This document shows positions 22,937 through 33,663 of a stretch of DNA of 64,000 bases, in pieces. The stretch's first letter is position 1, and each line of letters starts with the position of its first letter. A model generated the notes under the pieces. It was not told the DNA's origin, ran no database searches, and was given only the letters and a program-made list of their open reading frames with translations. A program made the translations under genes and the position numbers. Location: NCBI GenBank assembly GCA_037039685.1, contig JAWNGF010000014.1, forward strand, positions 558,001 through 622,000, written 5' to 3'. The DNA comes from Ceratobasidium sp. AG-K. Its lineage: Eukaryota > Basidiomycota > Agaricomycetes > Cantharellales > Ceratobasidiaceae.

Positions 22937-23957
22937 ATGGCGCGCGAACAGGCCAACGCAGGAAAGGCTCGCTCGTCGCGCGGTACGTAAAAAATCACAC
23001 AAAAAGACTCATACTGAAAGAATTGCAGGCCCCAGTCCCGTCGTAAAATACTACCTCATCGCCTATAATGTTGTTTCGTGCATTGGCTGGGCGGTAGTCC
23101 TCAGTGCGACGCTCGCACACCTGTTCGGCATCAACACTCCTCCTCCATCTATTCTAAAACGACTCCTTGGCGTATCTAGAGCGCCCAAACCGCCACGTTG
23201 GCTCCCACCCTCTGTTCACCCCCTGTTCAACCGTGCTTCCACGACATTTGCAGTCGGCGGTGTAGGCCCCATTGTACGAATCGTCCAAACAGGAGCCCTA
23301 CTCGAAGTCGTACATGTCCTACTCGGATTTGTACGCAGCCCTTTGGTCACGACCGCCATGCAAGTCGCGAGCCGGATTTATTTGGTCTGGGGCGTAACCG
23401 AGTCGTTTCCTGCTGTGAGTCGCCACGTATGTAGTTGCGAAATTTACTGACTTTGTCTAGACGCGCGTGAACCCATTTTATGCGAGCATGGTGTTTGCGT
23501 GGTCCTTGACCGAGGTGATTCGGTACAGCTTTTATGCGTTTAATTTGGCTGGCAGCGAACCGCGCATTTTGGTGTGGCTTCGGTGAGTTCTACGAATAGC
23601 CAATTCGCTGCTTCTAACCGGTTCGAATAGTTACACAACTTTCTACATCTTGTACCCCCTCGGTGCTGGTTCGGAGGCTGCTCTCATATACTCGACGCTG
23701 CCCAAATCGTCCCCGCTGAGTGGAAACTGGTCTCCGTACGACTTGTTGAGGGGATTTTTCATTACGATCTGGGGACCCGGTAAGTCCTACTCATCGTTTC
23801 GAATGCCCAATCCTAACCAGACGCCACGACAGGTTTGTATGTGATGTATACCTACATGATCAAACAGCGCCGCAAGGTTCTCGGTGGTGGAAAGGCGCGT
23901 GTAGATTCCAAGAGCCGGTTGGAGCACCTCCAGTCGCAATCGCGCAAGGCGGATTAA
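22937..23957 (+). CDS. PHS1: Very-long-chain (3R)-3-hydroxyacyl-CoA dehydratase
   Basis: Five exons: 22937-22982, 23029-23414, 23461-23582, 23631-23779, 23833-23957. They total 828 nt, 275 aa. This is the PTPLA/HACD family: YYLIAYNVVSCIGWAVVL (first helix), then VVHVLLGFVRSPLVTTAMQV, SRIYLVWGVTESFP, SLTEVIRYSFYAFNL (the conserved E.IRY.FY segment carrying catalytic residues), YTTFYILYPLGAGSE, and a basic C-terminus. The enzyme removes water from 3-hydroxyacyl-CoA in the ER fatty-acid elongation cycle that feeds sphingolipids. The 48-residue loop after the first helix is longer than in yeast. It is divergently arranged with the Ap4A phosphorylase, with 226 bp between start codons. Confidence 0.93.
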
Positions 23958-24378
23958 AATTTCCCGGGGCGGCCAAAAGGGACCCAGATGGATACTGTAT
24001 TCTAGAGATCTTGATAGAACAGCTACCGTTATACCACGAATTCTGGGCGAGGATGCTATTTTTTCAATTAGTCCAAACCAGCGTGTAGCCGTGTGCAGTA
24101 AAAATCAGCAGAGTTGCAACAAGTGCCAAGTGGCTGAGCAAACGTGGCGCGCAAGCAGCCACCCATAGCCACAAGCACTGCCACGTGACGCTAACTCACC
24201 CAAAGACCCAGAAACTGCTTGTCGGTCACCCTTCAAGTCATAGAATATTGTAAAGGAGGCGAGTCAACTCATCCCCTGACACTCGATGCCGAATGCAAGA
24301 CGGGCGCTGACGATCCTCGTGACGCCAGTCGGTCGTGCATACATCCCGTCCAGGATTTTCATCTCCCATAATGCGTGG
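23958..24378. other. Intergenic region
   Basis: No gene recognised. A CACGTGA box lies at about 24182. Confidence 0.3.
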
Positions 24379-24607
24379 GACCCTGATTTTCCCGTGGCAA
24401 TCCGTCCGGACAAGAAACTGCGTATTTCCCCGTCTTTCTCGTTCATCTCTCGACTATCCCCACTCCACTTGCTGACTTAAAATGACACCTCAAGTGAGTT
24501 GAATTGCGTGATCTTGAACTAGTGTCTTACCATTAATTACAAGACCAAGCGCAAGAAGGCCCCAGACTCGCCTCAGAAAGACGGCGCCCAGTTTCCATCG
24601 AGTGGGG
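24379..24607 (+). pseudogene. Orphan promoter and first exons of the A/B small-gene family
   Basis: GACCCTGAT at 24379-24387 resembles the distal promoter box of the A/B genes. A 12-nt first exon, ATG ACA CCT CAA (24482-24493), is followed by a GT donor and an exon at about 24543-24605 reading TKRKKAPDSPQKDGAQFPSSG. That resembles family B copy 4 (MAPR/TKRSHSETTPSS). No B-type core exon follows, so this is a solo head. Confidence 0.5.
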
Positions 24608-24673
24608 TGTGTCTTCGCATACACCCCGTTCTTATTTTGCTGGACACTAATCATCTAGAGCCAAGCCCAAAAT

Positions 24674-24870
24674 TTTCGAGAACCGAACGGGGATGCTACG
24701 TTTGGAGGATCAATTTCCTTTCTTGGTGTGGATGGGTGACCCCGAAACCCCGACGGTGATCCACTCGCATATAAAATCACGAGGTGACTCCAGATTCGTC
24801 GTTTAAGTTCTCCTCGTCTCTCCCACCACATCCACCCAGATATCGAGTTATAATGGCACGTCCGGTAGGT
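24674..24870 (+). pseudogene. Second orphan promoter plus 12-nt first exon of the A/B family
   Basis: TTTCGAGAACCGAAC at 24674 and GACCCCGAA at 24738-24746 reproduce the two-box promoter (73-bp span versus 75 in intact genes), with the intermediate CGTTTGG. ATG GCA CGT CCG (24853-24864) plus GTAGGT is a typical 12-nt exon 1. No downstream coding exon is visible before the kinase gene. A third similar start, ATGTCACAGG at 25105 with a donor after 36 nt, is weaker. Confidence 0.5.
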
Positions 24871-25217
24871 CTACCTCGCCCGCTCTCTCGACTATGTCTC
24901 ATTGGTATACTAGAACAAACACAAACGTGAACGTAAATCGCTTTAGAAATCAAGCAACGAAAGCATTGTTGGAATCGTAAGGCCCGGGATACCGTCCCAA
25001 ATATTTATATAAATGTAACGCGGCGATCGCGTCAGAGTCCGGTGTAACATGCCACGGGCTTAGGTTCCGCCCTCGCCCGAAAGTCGTTCCCAAGTAGTAT
25101 AATAATGTCACAGGAGTTATCACACACCCCATCTGCTCCCGTAAGTATATGTGGCCCTAACTACATCTCAAGGGGCCCTGATCCACGTTCCAGTCCAAAG
25201 CTACTCATAGGCTTCAT

Positions 25218-26755
25218 CTATGCGGGACATGGGTCAGCGAGTTCGACAAGTTCACTCTTCGCAAATACACTGACAGAATTTAAAATATGGATCACACTCG
25301 GACGTGTCTTGGGGTCGTATGCCCAACATCTTTGGAGTAAGATCCATAGTGAGTTGCCGTGCAGACTATCGGAGGGTATGTGGCCTTCGGGTCGTTCAGG
25401 GTATTTTTGAGTTGCAATGCTTAGGATCACTGCGATATCCGATTTTTCTGGATAAGGAACTCGGCCGGTGATAGTTTCCTGTGCTCTTCACGTTACCCTT
25501 GAACTTGTGGCTCTGCAAATCTCTCGTACCAATATAGTCTGCCAAACGAAATTGGATTAGAGGAATGTGATAGCTCCGTGGACGTCGACATACCATTCCA
25601 AGCGCATACACGTCAGATTCAATGGTTAAAGCGTTCGATCCCTCTAACAATTCGGGAGCCTAGGGACACGAAAGCGATTACGTTAAACCTTCGCACCTAG
25701 AAGTGAGTTTCTTACTGTCCAACGCGCCGAAAAACCAGGTTGGGTTGTGGTGCCTGTGAATTGAAGAGTAGGCCCGTGTAGGACGGCGTTACCGAAGTCG
25801 GCGAGCATTGGAGCTCCCTCGCTGGAAACCAGCACATTGGACTATTTGAAACGTATAGCTATGTTAAAGCATAAATAAGGTGAGACTCGTACCCCTTTGA
25901 GATCACCGTGTACCTGGTCTCAAAAGTCAATATATTGTAGGTCGGTGACCTCGACTTACTATGTTGCAGCTATGCAGGTATGCGAGCCCTTCGGCAATTT
26001 TCGTGCTCTGAGAGGTAGTTGCTTATTCCGGGTCATATAACCAATACCACTGAACTCCCACCATTTGGCAGCGATCAACATTTGAGTGTTGAGAGAGGTA
26101 CGTTGGTACGTCTCCGTTAGCTACCCATGGTGATACCATCCCAATTTGATCGTGGAACTCAACCAAGCCCAACAGCTGTAAAACATGTGGGTGTTGACAC
26201 TTGGACCATGTGTGGATTTCCCTGGCAGCGCGCTGCGCTATTTAAGTGTGAGGAACTCAACCGGCTAGGCACACGGCACCTTTAGAGACTTTTGGCCATC
26301 TTCAGAGGTATTCACATGAAACCTTCTGGTTTTTATAGCGACTGGAGTACCGTCCTTTAATACTCCACGGTAAACATCGCCAAATCCACCATGGGCTACG
26401 GGAATAGCAGAGCACGAAGGTAGGTTCAGATTTTTGGTTATATTTGGGCAGCCATGATTGCCCAGTTGAAGTATGATCTCTGAAACCGACTGTCATAGTA
26501 CGGTATTTAGTGGTAGCTGCGGTGATTTACGCAACTTACCATGAGACGACTGATTCTAACTGCCTCTGTGGCTGAGTTTTGGGAGGACTCTGAAGCTCTC
26601 AGAGACTCCTGGGAATAGACGTCCTGTAAACAATTGTACCAACAACAGGTGTTTTGTTTTTAAGAGGGTGCAGCAATATTTTATGTGATGCCGTGTTGAC
26701 TCACTCGTGGAGGTAGTCCTGGGGTTCCTAACTCGCGTCGAAACCAGTCGATCAT
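25218..26755 (-). CDS. Protein kinase (TKL-like Ser/Thr-Tyr family)
   Basis: Nine exons on the minus strand: 26755-26705, 26623-26540, 26489-26316, 26232-26062, 26007-25960, 25913-25893, 25841-25716, 25659-25594, 25478-25218. They total 1002 nt, 333 aa. All kinase motifs are present: VAHGGFGDVYRGVLKDG (glycine loop), VAIK, REIHTWSKCQHPHVLQLLG, VHGDLKGSNVLV (catalytic loop, D and N present, HGD in place of HRD), ADFGNA, GF.ARWTAPELLEGS, ESDVYALGM, and RCWAYDPKTRPS in the C-lobe. Exon 6 is only 21 nt and carries the catalytic aspartate. This kinase type is heavily expanded in Rhizoctonia-like fungi; substrates are unknown. About 55 residues precede the kinase domain. It lies downstream of the Rab gene on the same strand. 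Confidence 0.88.
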
Positions 26756-26759
26756 TTTT

Positions 26760-27886
26760 GAGTATATCCCAGTGCCGGTATCTACTGAGGGTGGAGCAGG
26801 CTGTAGATGTCGAATCAGACGCAATGCAGGTTGTCATAACGGAAATACAGGCTTTTTTTTCGTCAAAGACTCCTCGCCTGATTTTTTGAATGATTAAATG
26901 TGTTGCGTCCTCGAACACCTTTAGGGTCGACGAGGTTGCGTCAAATGGAGGCATAATACATTCTTAGCAGTTTTACATACCTTGTTGACATTGTCGCCCG
27001 TTTTGGCACTAGCCTCAGCATATAGCAACCCTTCTTCATGGGCAAAGCGTTCCCCTTCAGCCTGTGATACCACTCGCCATTTGCGAGCTTTGTATTATAG
27101 GTTGACCAAATGAGATACGTTGGGACTAGAACCGGGTAATGCAGCTTCTGCTTACCATGGTTCATTTTGGGCGGTATATCCTCATTCCGCTGTCCTTCTT
27201 CTACACATAGATCCAACTTGTTCGCCACTAGAATACACGTGACGTGCGGACTGGCATGCGTTCGTATCCCAGCGAGCCAGACCCGTACACGCTCGAAGCC
27301 TATGCGGGGGATGGCGGCGATGGCGATGAGAACACATCAGAGGCTGGGCGTTAGTTGAGGTGGGATGACCAAACGTGCTCACTAGCCCTCGATGTTACGT
27401 CGTATACGATTAAAGCCCCCAACGTGGATTTGTAGTACTGCAAACTGACTGTGTAAAACCGTTCGGCGCCAGCCAGGTCCCAACCTATCAGGGCGGTTCC
27501 GATCTTGTTAGCTTGAGCTGGTTGGCTAAACTAATTATCACCCACATAGGATCTTAACGACCTTGTCCTCACCCAGTAACTTAACTTGCTTAACCTTGAA
27601 ACTTGAGCCAATCTAAATATCACATAGCCATCACGTATGTTATTGGGTGGCGAGGGTTAAACAACGGTCACACAAACACACCGTGGCCGGAACCCAAGGC
27701 GAGAAACCTTCCTCCATAAAACTGCAGAGAAGACTGGTTTTTCTGTACACCAGTTACTTAGTATTCGCCTATTATCAACATGACGTAGAGCGAGACTTGC
27801 CCGACACCTGAGTCTCCGGTGATTACAAACTTTAATGGATCATCCCTGTAGTTAGAGTGAACTACGGTCACTTCTCTCATCATCAT
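26760..27886 (-). CDS. Rab-like small GTPase (3' end uncertain)
   Basis: Minus-strand exons 27886-27801, 27742-27682, 27612-27546, 27484-27383, 27299-27156, 27087-26981, and a last exon from 26918. With a GC-AG first intron (27743-27800) the P-loop is canonical, GDSGVGKTSLL. The other G motifs are WDLAGAERF (G3), ANKLDL (G4) and EASAK (G5), with YYKSTLGALIVYDVT as in Rab2/Rab4-type proteins. In G3 the catalytic Gln position is Ala, so intrinsic GTP hydrolysis may be impaired. After VFEDATHLIIQKI the frame stays open into the kinase gene without a prenylatable CC or CXC end, so the true 3' end, or a final small exon, is unresolved. The product would act in vesicle traffic. Confidence 0.7.
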
Positions 27887-28655
27887 GGACCCACCAGTTC
27901 CAAGACTGCATCCCGCTTATTCAAATCGCTCCGTCTGAGAAGGGGCGAAGGGATTATTACGATAAGCGCGCACGTTGACTTGGGCGACTTCTAGAAGCTC
28001 GGGTCCGCGCCACGTGAGACTTTGTCATCAGCCTCCTGGGCCTATCCTCCCGTACTCGCGCTACCCTGGGTGGACACACGCCTCCCATTCCTTCCAATAT
28101 TTTTCCTCTTTATGAGGTCAAATGATTTGCCCTGCGTTCATGTGGCTCGTTAAAATGTACTCGAAAAAAATCTCCAGCACGTGACAGAATATTGCAAAAG
28201 GGCCAATAGAAGCGTTGAACAACGCGTTCCATTCTCAGTCCCATAGCTGTAAAGTTGAGTGCTTTCTGTGTCAAATTTACCCCTGGTCTCGATATGACAC
28301 AAAATCTCCCACATAGCTCACTCTTGTTGAGATGAGAACCACAGCAATAAGTGAATCAGCATACTTCGAACCTAATTCGACAGTCTGGTGACTCAACACA
28401 TGAGCGATATGATTATGTCGGGGTCTGACAGGGAGAAGCTTGTAGGAAGGAAGGGGAATTACACATTTAGTTTCCCTACTCCCCCCCTGTCAAAAGTTGC
28501 AGCGCATGTGCTAATGAAATTGTTATCTTTGAACGGAATAGTGAGATATCAACTTGGTAATCTCCTGACCCGCATATATGCACCCCGAGCACCGGCGGAC
28601 ATATTACATGACGGCAATAAGGCCTCCTGATGCCAAGATTTCGAGGCAATAAACC
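27887..28655. other. Intergenic region
   Basis: CACGTGA at 28011-28017 lies 125 bp upstream of the Rab gene. The stretch 28388-28630 is open on the plus strand but unrecognised. Confidence 0.35.
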
Positions 28656-28730
28656 TTTCGGGACGTCAATCTCTAATGAACAAACTTGGTAGCTGATTGC
28701 CTATTTCTTGCAATGTCCGCTGACCCTGAA
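28656..28730 (+). promoter_or_regulatory. A/B-family two-box promoter (gene A1)
   Basis: TTTCGGGACGTCAATC at 28656-28671 and GACCCTGAA at 28722-28730; total span 75 bp; ATG 80 bp beyond the second box. Confidence 0.55.
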
Positions 28731-28809
28731 TTGTAATGCCAACCAGTACCAAGCCACATCGTCGCTCCATTCCTCCCCTCGACTACCGACTTACAAGGAT
28801 TGAATCATC

Positions 28810-29500
28810 ATGGCAGCGAGAGTAAGTGCCTCCCACTCGTCTTGAATGTGTTTCTCACTCTCTGCCTCAGACCGAGGACCATGAATCTGACGTTGAGCTT
28901 GCCTGTACGTTAGTCAGCAATCTGTTTCTTTCTCGTGGCTGACATCGTAGACAGCGGAGAGCGCGTCAAACAGTGAGAGCGAGTGGACGGACGAAAGCGA
29001 GACGGCAGAGTCTGGTGAGTGGCTTGTCATTTTTAATCAACGCGCGCTCAACAATGATAGGGTCATGTGCTCTACCCGCCCAAGGTGAATTCTCCGCTTC
29101 TCTATCGAATTTAGCTGGCTAACCCAACGGCACAGGGTCCGTCTATGATGACCACACGATCAACTGGATAATCACCGCTCACAACCACACTATGCTCAAC
29201 AAGGTCAAAAAGATGAAGGAAAGCATTGTCGAATCCAAGGAGCTAGTTGAATCAGCTCAAGCCAGACTCGACGCAGCTCAAGTCGGTATCAGTAATAAGA
29301 ACCGTAGTATCCGAAGATTGGCAGAGATCCGTGAGCTCATGGAGAGGGGTGAGACGGATGCGGCACGGGAGGCGTTCAAGGCCGAGTTGGAGGTTATTCT
29401 ACCCGAGTTGGGGGAAGAGGGTCTCCAGATGCTGAGGCGTGCAGCTCTTGCAAGGGCTGGGAACGCTGAAGATCCAGTCGCGAGCAGGAGTGAGGGCTAA
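28810..29500 (+). CDS. Family A small acidic/coiled-coil protein, copy A1
   Basis: Exons 28810-28821 (12 nt, MAAR), 28871-28904 (34 nt), 28955-29014, 29061-29084, 29136-29500, total 495 nt, 164 aa. Layout: a short acidic N-terminus with ESDVELA, a Ser/Glu-rich segment with SESEWTDESE, a short ALPAQ linker, then DDHTINWIITAHNHTMLNKV and about 90 residues of charged helix likely to form a coiled coil. No signal peptide or membrane helix. I do not recognise the family. Copies A2 (33664), A3 (42779) and A4 (49289) share exon phases and the motifs SDVEL, SEW.(D/E)E and (N/D)T(I/L)(N/D)W(I/L). It opens a plus-strand tandem cluster with families B and C. Confidence 0.75.
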
Positions 29501-30587
29501 TGTTTTGCTGTGCACTCCAGATTGTACGCATGTTTAAAGTGATTGTTGTCTAAGATTCTGTGCGAGGTCTAGCCCTAAGGTCTCTGAGACAATTATTCAA
29601 TCGCCTTCGTCGATCATAACCACAATCGTATTGCGCGTGTGGTCCTTTCGACGATAACGCCGGGTGATAGGGGAAGTCTGCGTCAGCACCCGAGGTAGTC
29701 TAAGAGGTCGTAACCGCTGGAGAAAGTGACCGAAGGCGGCGCTGGCAGAAGAGATAAGAGATCAAATGCCGCCACTTGGGGCAATATGAGTATGAGGTAT
29801 GCGCGGAAAGCACTGGGAACGCTAAGGCGCCTGTGGGCAGAAATCGCGTAGGTTCACTGTTTAGGTTTTATGACTCACGTGTCAATAAATTAGTACCATA
29901 CTTAAGAAATCCAACCCACTCCCAAGAGCCGGTCATACCTGCTGTGCTTAGTCTCGCGACACGCTGAGGGCATCATTGCAGGGAGCAAGGGATGTCGGGC
30001 AAGATCTTCCGCGATCCATTTTATCAGCCAGGGGCGCGAGGAAGCACAGTGGAACTCTTATGGTAAGTGAGCCGCGCTCCACAAGGGTGTTATTAGAAGC
30101 TTTCGATGCAATCATGTCTCCAGGTGGTCGCCAGGCAATGCGGATCACCCACTCTGTGATACATTTAGATTTCGTCGAGCGAGGATTAAAAAAATGCCAT
30201 AAAGCTGCGCTCAAAATAAGTCAACTCGCCCTCCAGTCTCGTGCTGAATCCAACGTACCTTGTTGTAGTTTAAAATACTGTACTTGGCCTTGGGGTTGTT
30301 ACGTTACGCAGCACACATGTTTTATTGATTTCAACAGCTTGACGCTTGTGCCTGTTTGAACCCTGCTTCGAGACCGGTCCTCCACGATAAGCGCATCGCC
30401 ACCACATGTACAAGGGCCATCATATCACCTCCGTTTAATCGCCAACTCGGTCTGACCACAATGCTGCATCGTATCCCGATTGGTGGTCATGATACTCCGG
30501 CTAGAAGAGTTTTGTCGCGTATATAAAGCTAAATCCACCGAGTCTTGGTTGTCATCGATCCAACCACCTTCATTCTACTAAATTACA
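29501..30587. other. Intergenic region with reductase C1 promoter
   Basis: Frames at 29776-30359 show no family resemblance. A single degenerate ACCTCCGT at 30427-30434 lies about 160 bp before the C1 start codon, where C2 and C3 have arrays of this octamer. A TATATAAA box lies at about 30520. Confidence 0.4.
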
Positions 30588-31970
30588 ATGCCTGCTATCA
30601 AAGCACCTGCCACTGTCCTCGTTACGGGTCGGTGTACCCGTCAATTGTGAATGCTAGGTACTGACATTACGTAGGGGCAAGTGGCTTTGTCGCCGTATAG
30701 GTCGTCAAGACCTTGCTCGAAGCCGGATACGCGGTCCGGTATGTACCCATACCCTGTACGGTAGTTTGTTACTTACCCTGGTCAAGTGGAACTGTGCGGT
30801 CGGCATCCAAAGGTGACTATCTTGTCGATTTGTTCAAATCTTATGGCGACAAGTTCCAGTATGTTATCGTTGAGGATATGGCCGAGGTCAGTTCTGATTT
30901 GTACAAATAAACCAGTATGTGCTAAGGCACGGTTCAGGATGGCGCGTTCGACGAGGCTGTAAAGGGAGTAGATGCCATCGCGCATACCGCTTCGCCATTC
31001 CATCTGCAGGCCGACGACCCTGAGGGTAAGCTGAATTAATACAGTCAGTCAGCGGCAGCACGCTAATAATCGAGACTATAGAGGTCATTCGACCTGCGGT
31101 GGGTGGTACAGTGGGCATCTTGGCCAGCGTCGGAAAGTATGGAACCAACGTGCAACGGATTGTCATTACATCGAGTGTCGCCGCCGTCGGAGGTCTCTCC
31201 AAACCTCATGGTACAATATTCACCGAAGAGGATTGGAACACGTTCTCGGCGGAAGAGGTCGAAACCAAGGGGAAAGCCGCTAGTGCTGGTGACAAGTACA
31301 GCGCGAGCAAGTTATTGGCCGAACAAGCTGCGTGGGCGTACGTGGAGAATAACAAGCCCAAGTGGGATATCGCCACAATCAGCCCTCCGATGGTGAGTTT
31401 ATTACCACATCCGCGCGACGGCTACCTGATGCGCTCGATTAGATCTTCGGTCCTATTTTGCACCAGGTGTCTAGTCCAGCAAGTCTCAACACCTCGGTTG
31501 CGTATTTCCACCATCTTATCAACACCAAGGAGGGCGAAATGAGCAAGGAAGAGTTGCTTGCACCCAACTTGTACGCATGTTGTCCGCTCTGCTTGCGATG
31601 CGCTGACCCGCTCTCCGTAGTAACTTTGTCGACGTCCGTGATGTGGCCCTCGCTCATGTCCGTGCTCTCGAGATTCCAGAAGCCGGAGGAAACCGATTTA
31701 TCGTCGCCGGCGGGACATTTTGCGGACAGGACGTCTGTAAGTAGGCTTGCTTCAGCATCGGTAACCAATAAAGTTGACGTTATCCCAGTGGATGCCCTTC
31801 CCCCTCACTATCCCCGGGGGACCCCTGGTGGGGGTAACAGCCTTATATATACTATGTTTGATGGGGGTAAAGTGCGCAAGGTCTTGGGAATCAACTCCAA
31901 GGGGCTGGATGGCACAGTTTGTGCGATGGAGGAGGACCATAGGAAGCGTGGGTGGGCAGTGAACGCTTGA
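30588..31970 (+). pseudogene. SDR reductase (dihydroflavonol reductase/GRE2-like) copy C1, nonsense at codon 22
   Basis: Exons 30588-30627, 30675-30738, 30787-30886, 30938-31025, 31082-31392, 31443-31570, 31621-31736, 31789-31970 have the same lengths as C2 and C3 (40, 64, 100, 88, 311, 128, 116, 182 nt). The extended-SDR features are intact: VTGASGFVAV, GTVRSASKGDYL, ITSSVAAV, Y-S-A-S-K, NFVDVRDVALAHV. TAG at 30698-30700 replaces the TGG of C2 and C3, just after the dinucleotide-binding glycine motif. No other lesion is visible, so the loss is recent, or the base is wrong. Translation from a downstream Met would lack the NADP(H) fold. Confidence 0.8.
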
Positions 31971-32480
31971 GTTGAATGGAATCGCAGGGTATGCGATATA
32001 TCTGCATGTACACGGAGTAACAAAGCAAAGTAGGTCATTTTAGTTTCAGTTCTTGTTACAGAATTCACGAATTCGCCTGGTATTTGCGAAAACGCACCGA
32101 AATTCATAATCCGGCATCTCGACAACGACCTTTGAACAAGAGCAGTAGAATGTAAACTGTTGACAATTGTTGGAATGGTTTCCCATATACGCTCGGGAAC
32201 GAGAGCAAGGTGAGTTCAAACAACTTCTGCATATCTTACCTGGTATCTAACCTCATCTTCTTCAGATGTTAAGGCTTGGCAACGGGTCCCGCCGATAATT
32301 CTTCCCATAGCATTGCACATTGCACAGAGCGGGTTCAGCCACGAGCCACTGGTCACGTGATGATCGTCTCGTTACGATGTCGAGAAACCCTCCATTCCCA
32401 GCAAGTCACCCCCGCATACATCATGCCATTGAGATGTCCGGCAAGAAATGGGCGTCAGATCTTTAGCCAAGCACAGAAAT
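31971..32480. other. Intergenic region
   Basis: No gene. TCACGTGA at 32353-32360. Confidence 0.35.
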
Positions 32481-32555
32481 TTTCGAAATGTCGATCCTAA
32501 ATGTTACTTTTGGTAGTAGTCTTTCTGCTATCTCCTATGTACAAACAACCCTGAA
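32481..32555 (+). promoter_or_regulatory. A/B-family two-box promoter (gene B1)
   Basis: TTTCGAAATGTCGATC at 32481-32496, a TTTTGGT element between, and ACCCTGAA ending at 32555; span 75 bp; ATG 79 bp further. Confidence 0.6.
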
Positions 32556-32633
32556 TCGTGTTCAAAACCTCGCCGACGTGGCTTTGCTCTCTTCACCCCT
32601 CTACCATTTTACCCGCTCGAGCGCAATCTGAAA

Positions 32634-33305
32634 ATGGCACCTAGCGTTAGTCCCTCGTTCAACACCTAGCATACGTAGCTCACTGTCGCACTAGACCACT
32701 AACAAACTCAAAGACCGTAAGTTAACTGTACCATACGTTCCAGCGCTGACACCGCGCAGCCGAAACCTTGGGCGCCTACAACAAGCTGCTTGCCGCACCT
32801 CTGGGAAAGAAGGAGCGTGCACGAGAAGCCAAGGTCCGCGAGCGCTATGAGCAAAAGGCCGGCACGGTCTTCACAGCCACCAAGGAAACGCTCCTCGAAA
32901 TAAGGCGCCTTCGTGACCAGTTTACAAGCGACCCTCGAGTCATGGAGCGAAAAGGTCGAAAGTTGCGGGTGCCCATTGCCTCAGTGAGTTGCGAATTTCG
33001 GTGGTTTTCCAGGTGGCTAATCGAAACAGGCACTGCCTCGCGATATGGGACAACAGCTTTTCCTGGAGTTCATAAATACTGCATTGACTGGGACTCCCGA
33101 GGGGGATATTCCTGACGATTGGGAATCGAGTTTTACGATGCTGTCCGAGGACTATCTCCAAGAGCTGCAAAATGAGCTGGTGGATCTTGCTGGTCCTGAA
33201 GTCTTCGACGAGGCTGCGGCTGCCTACCTTCGCGGCGAAGACCCTTTAGACAAGGGCAAGGACGAGGGAAAGGATGATGTGGATATGGAGGAGATCGAGG
33301 CCTAG
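32634..33305 (+). CDS. Family B small protein with GTPEGDIPDDWESS core, copy B1
   Basis: Exons 32634-32645 (12 nt, MAPS), 32695-32716 (22 nt), 32760-32983 (224 nt), 33030-33305, total 534 nt, 177 aa. A basic helical region (GKKERAREAKVRERYEQKAG, then TATKETLLEIRRLRDQF..DPR.MER..RK) is followed by GTPEGDIPDDWESS and a Glu/Asp-rich C-terminus. No signal peptide or membrane helix. The basic-then-acidic layout could suit nucleic-acid or histone binding, but that is only a guess; I do not recognise the family. Exon 2 is 12 nt shorter than in B2 and B3 but keeps phase. Confidence 0.75.
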
Positions 33306-33505
33306 GTTATACTCGTCTAGTCGTGATCGAAGTGTACGCCATGTTGATGGGTTGTGCAATAAAATGTTGTTATTGAACTTGAAGAGAAGTTTTTCATGAT
33401 TCGGGGATTCGGAACGCATATACTCTCCTCCACACTTACGAGAGCCGAGAAGCCTGCAATGAGAACGCAGCGGTGTCCTTAGCTCCGAGCGACCCAACAA
33501 GAAAA

Positions 33506-33578
33506 TTTCCGGGATGTCAATCAGATTAACGCATTTGGTCGCAACCTTGCTATTTATCCAACGCCCACCAACCCTAAA
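33506..33578 (+). promoter_or_regulatory. A/B-family two-box promoter (gene A2)
   Basis: TTTCCGGGATGTCAATC at 33506-33522, a CATTTGGT element, and ACCCTAAA at 33571-33578; span 73 bp; ATG 86 bp beyond. Confidence 0.55.
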
Positions 33579-33663
33579 TTTTACCTTCTATTCGTATAAA
33601 ATGAGGCCTTCGCCCGACCCCCCCTCTCTCATCTGTACCATCGTCCACGAGAATCGAATTGAA

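Noticed and set aside
27781..27830. Defective P-loop (GVGQ) in the Rab-like gene
   Set aside because: It appears only if the first intron is ignored; a GC-AG intron (27743-27800) restores GDSGVGKTSLL.
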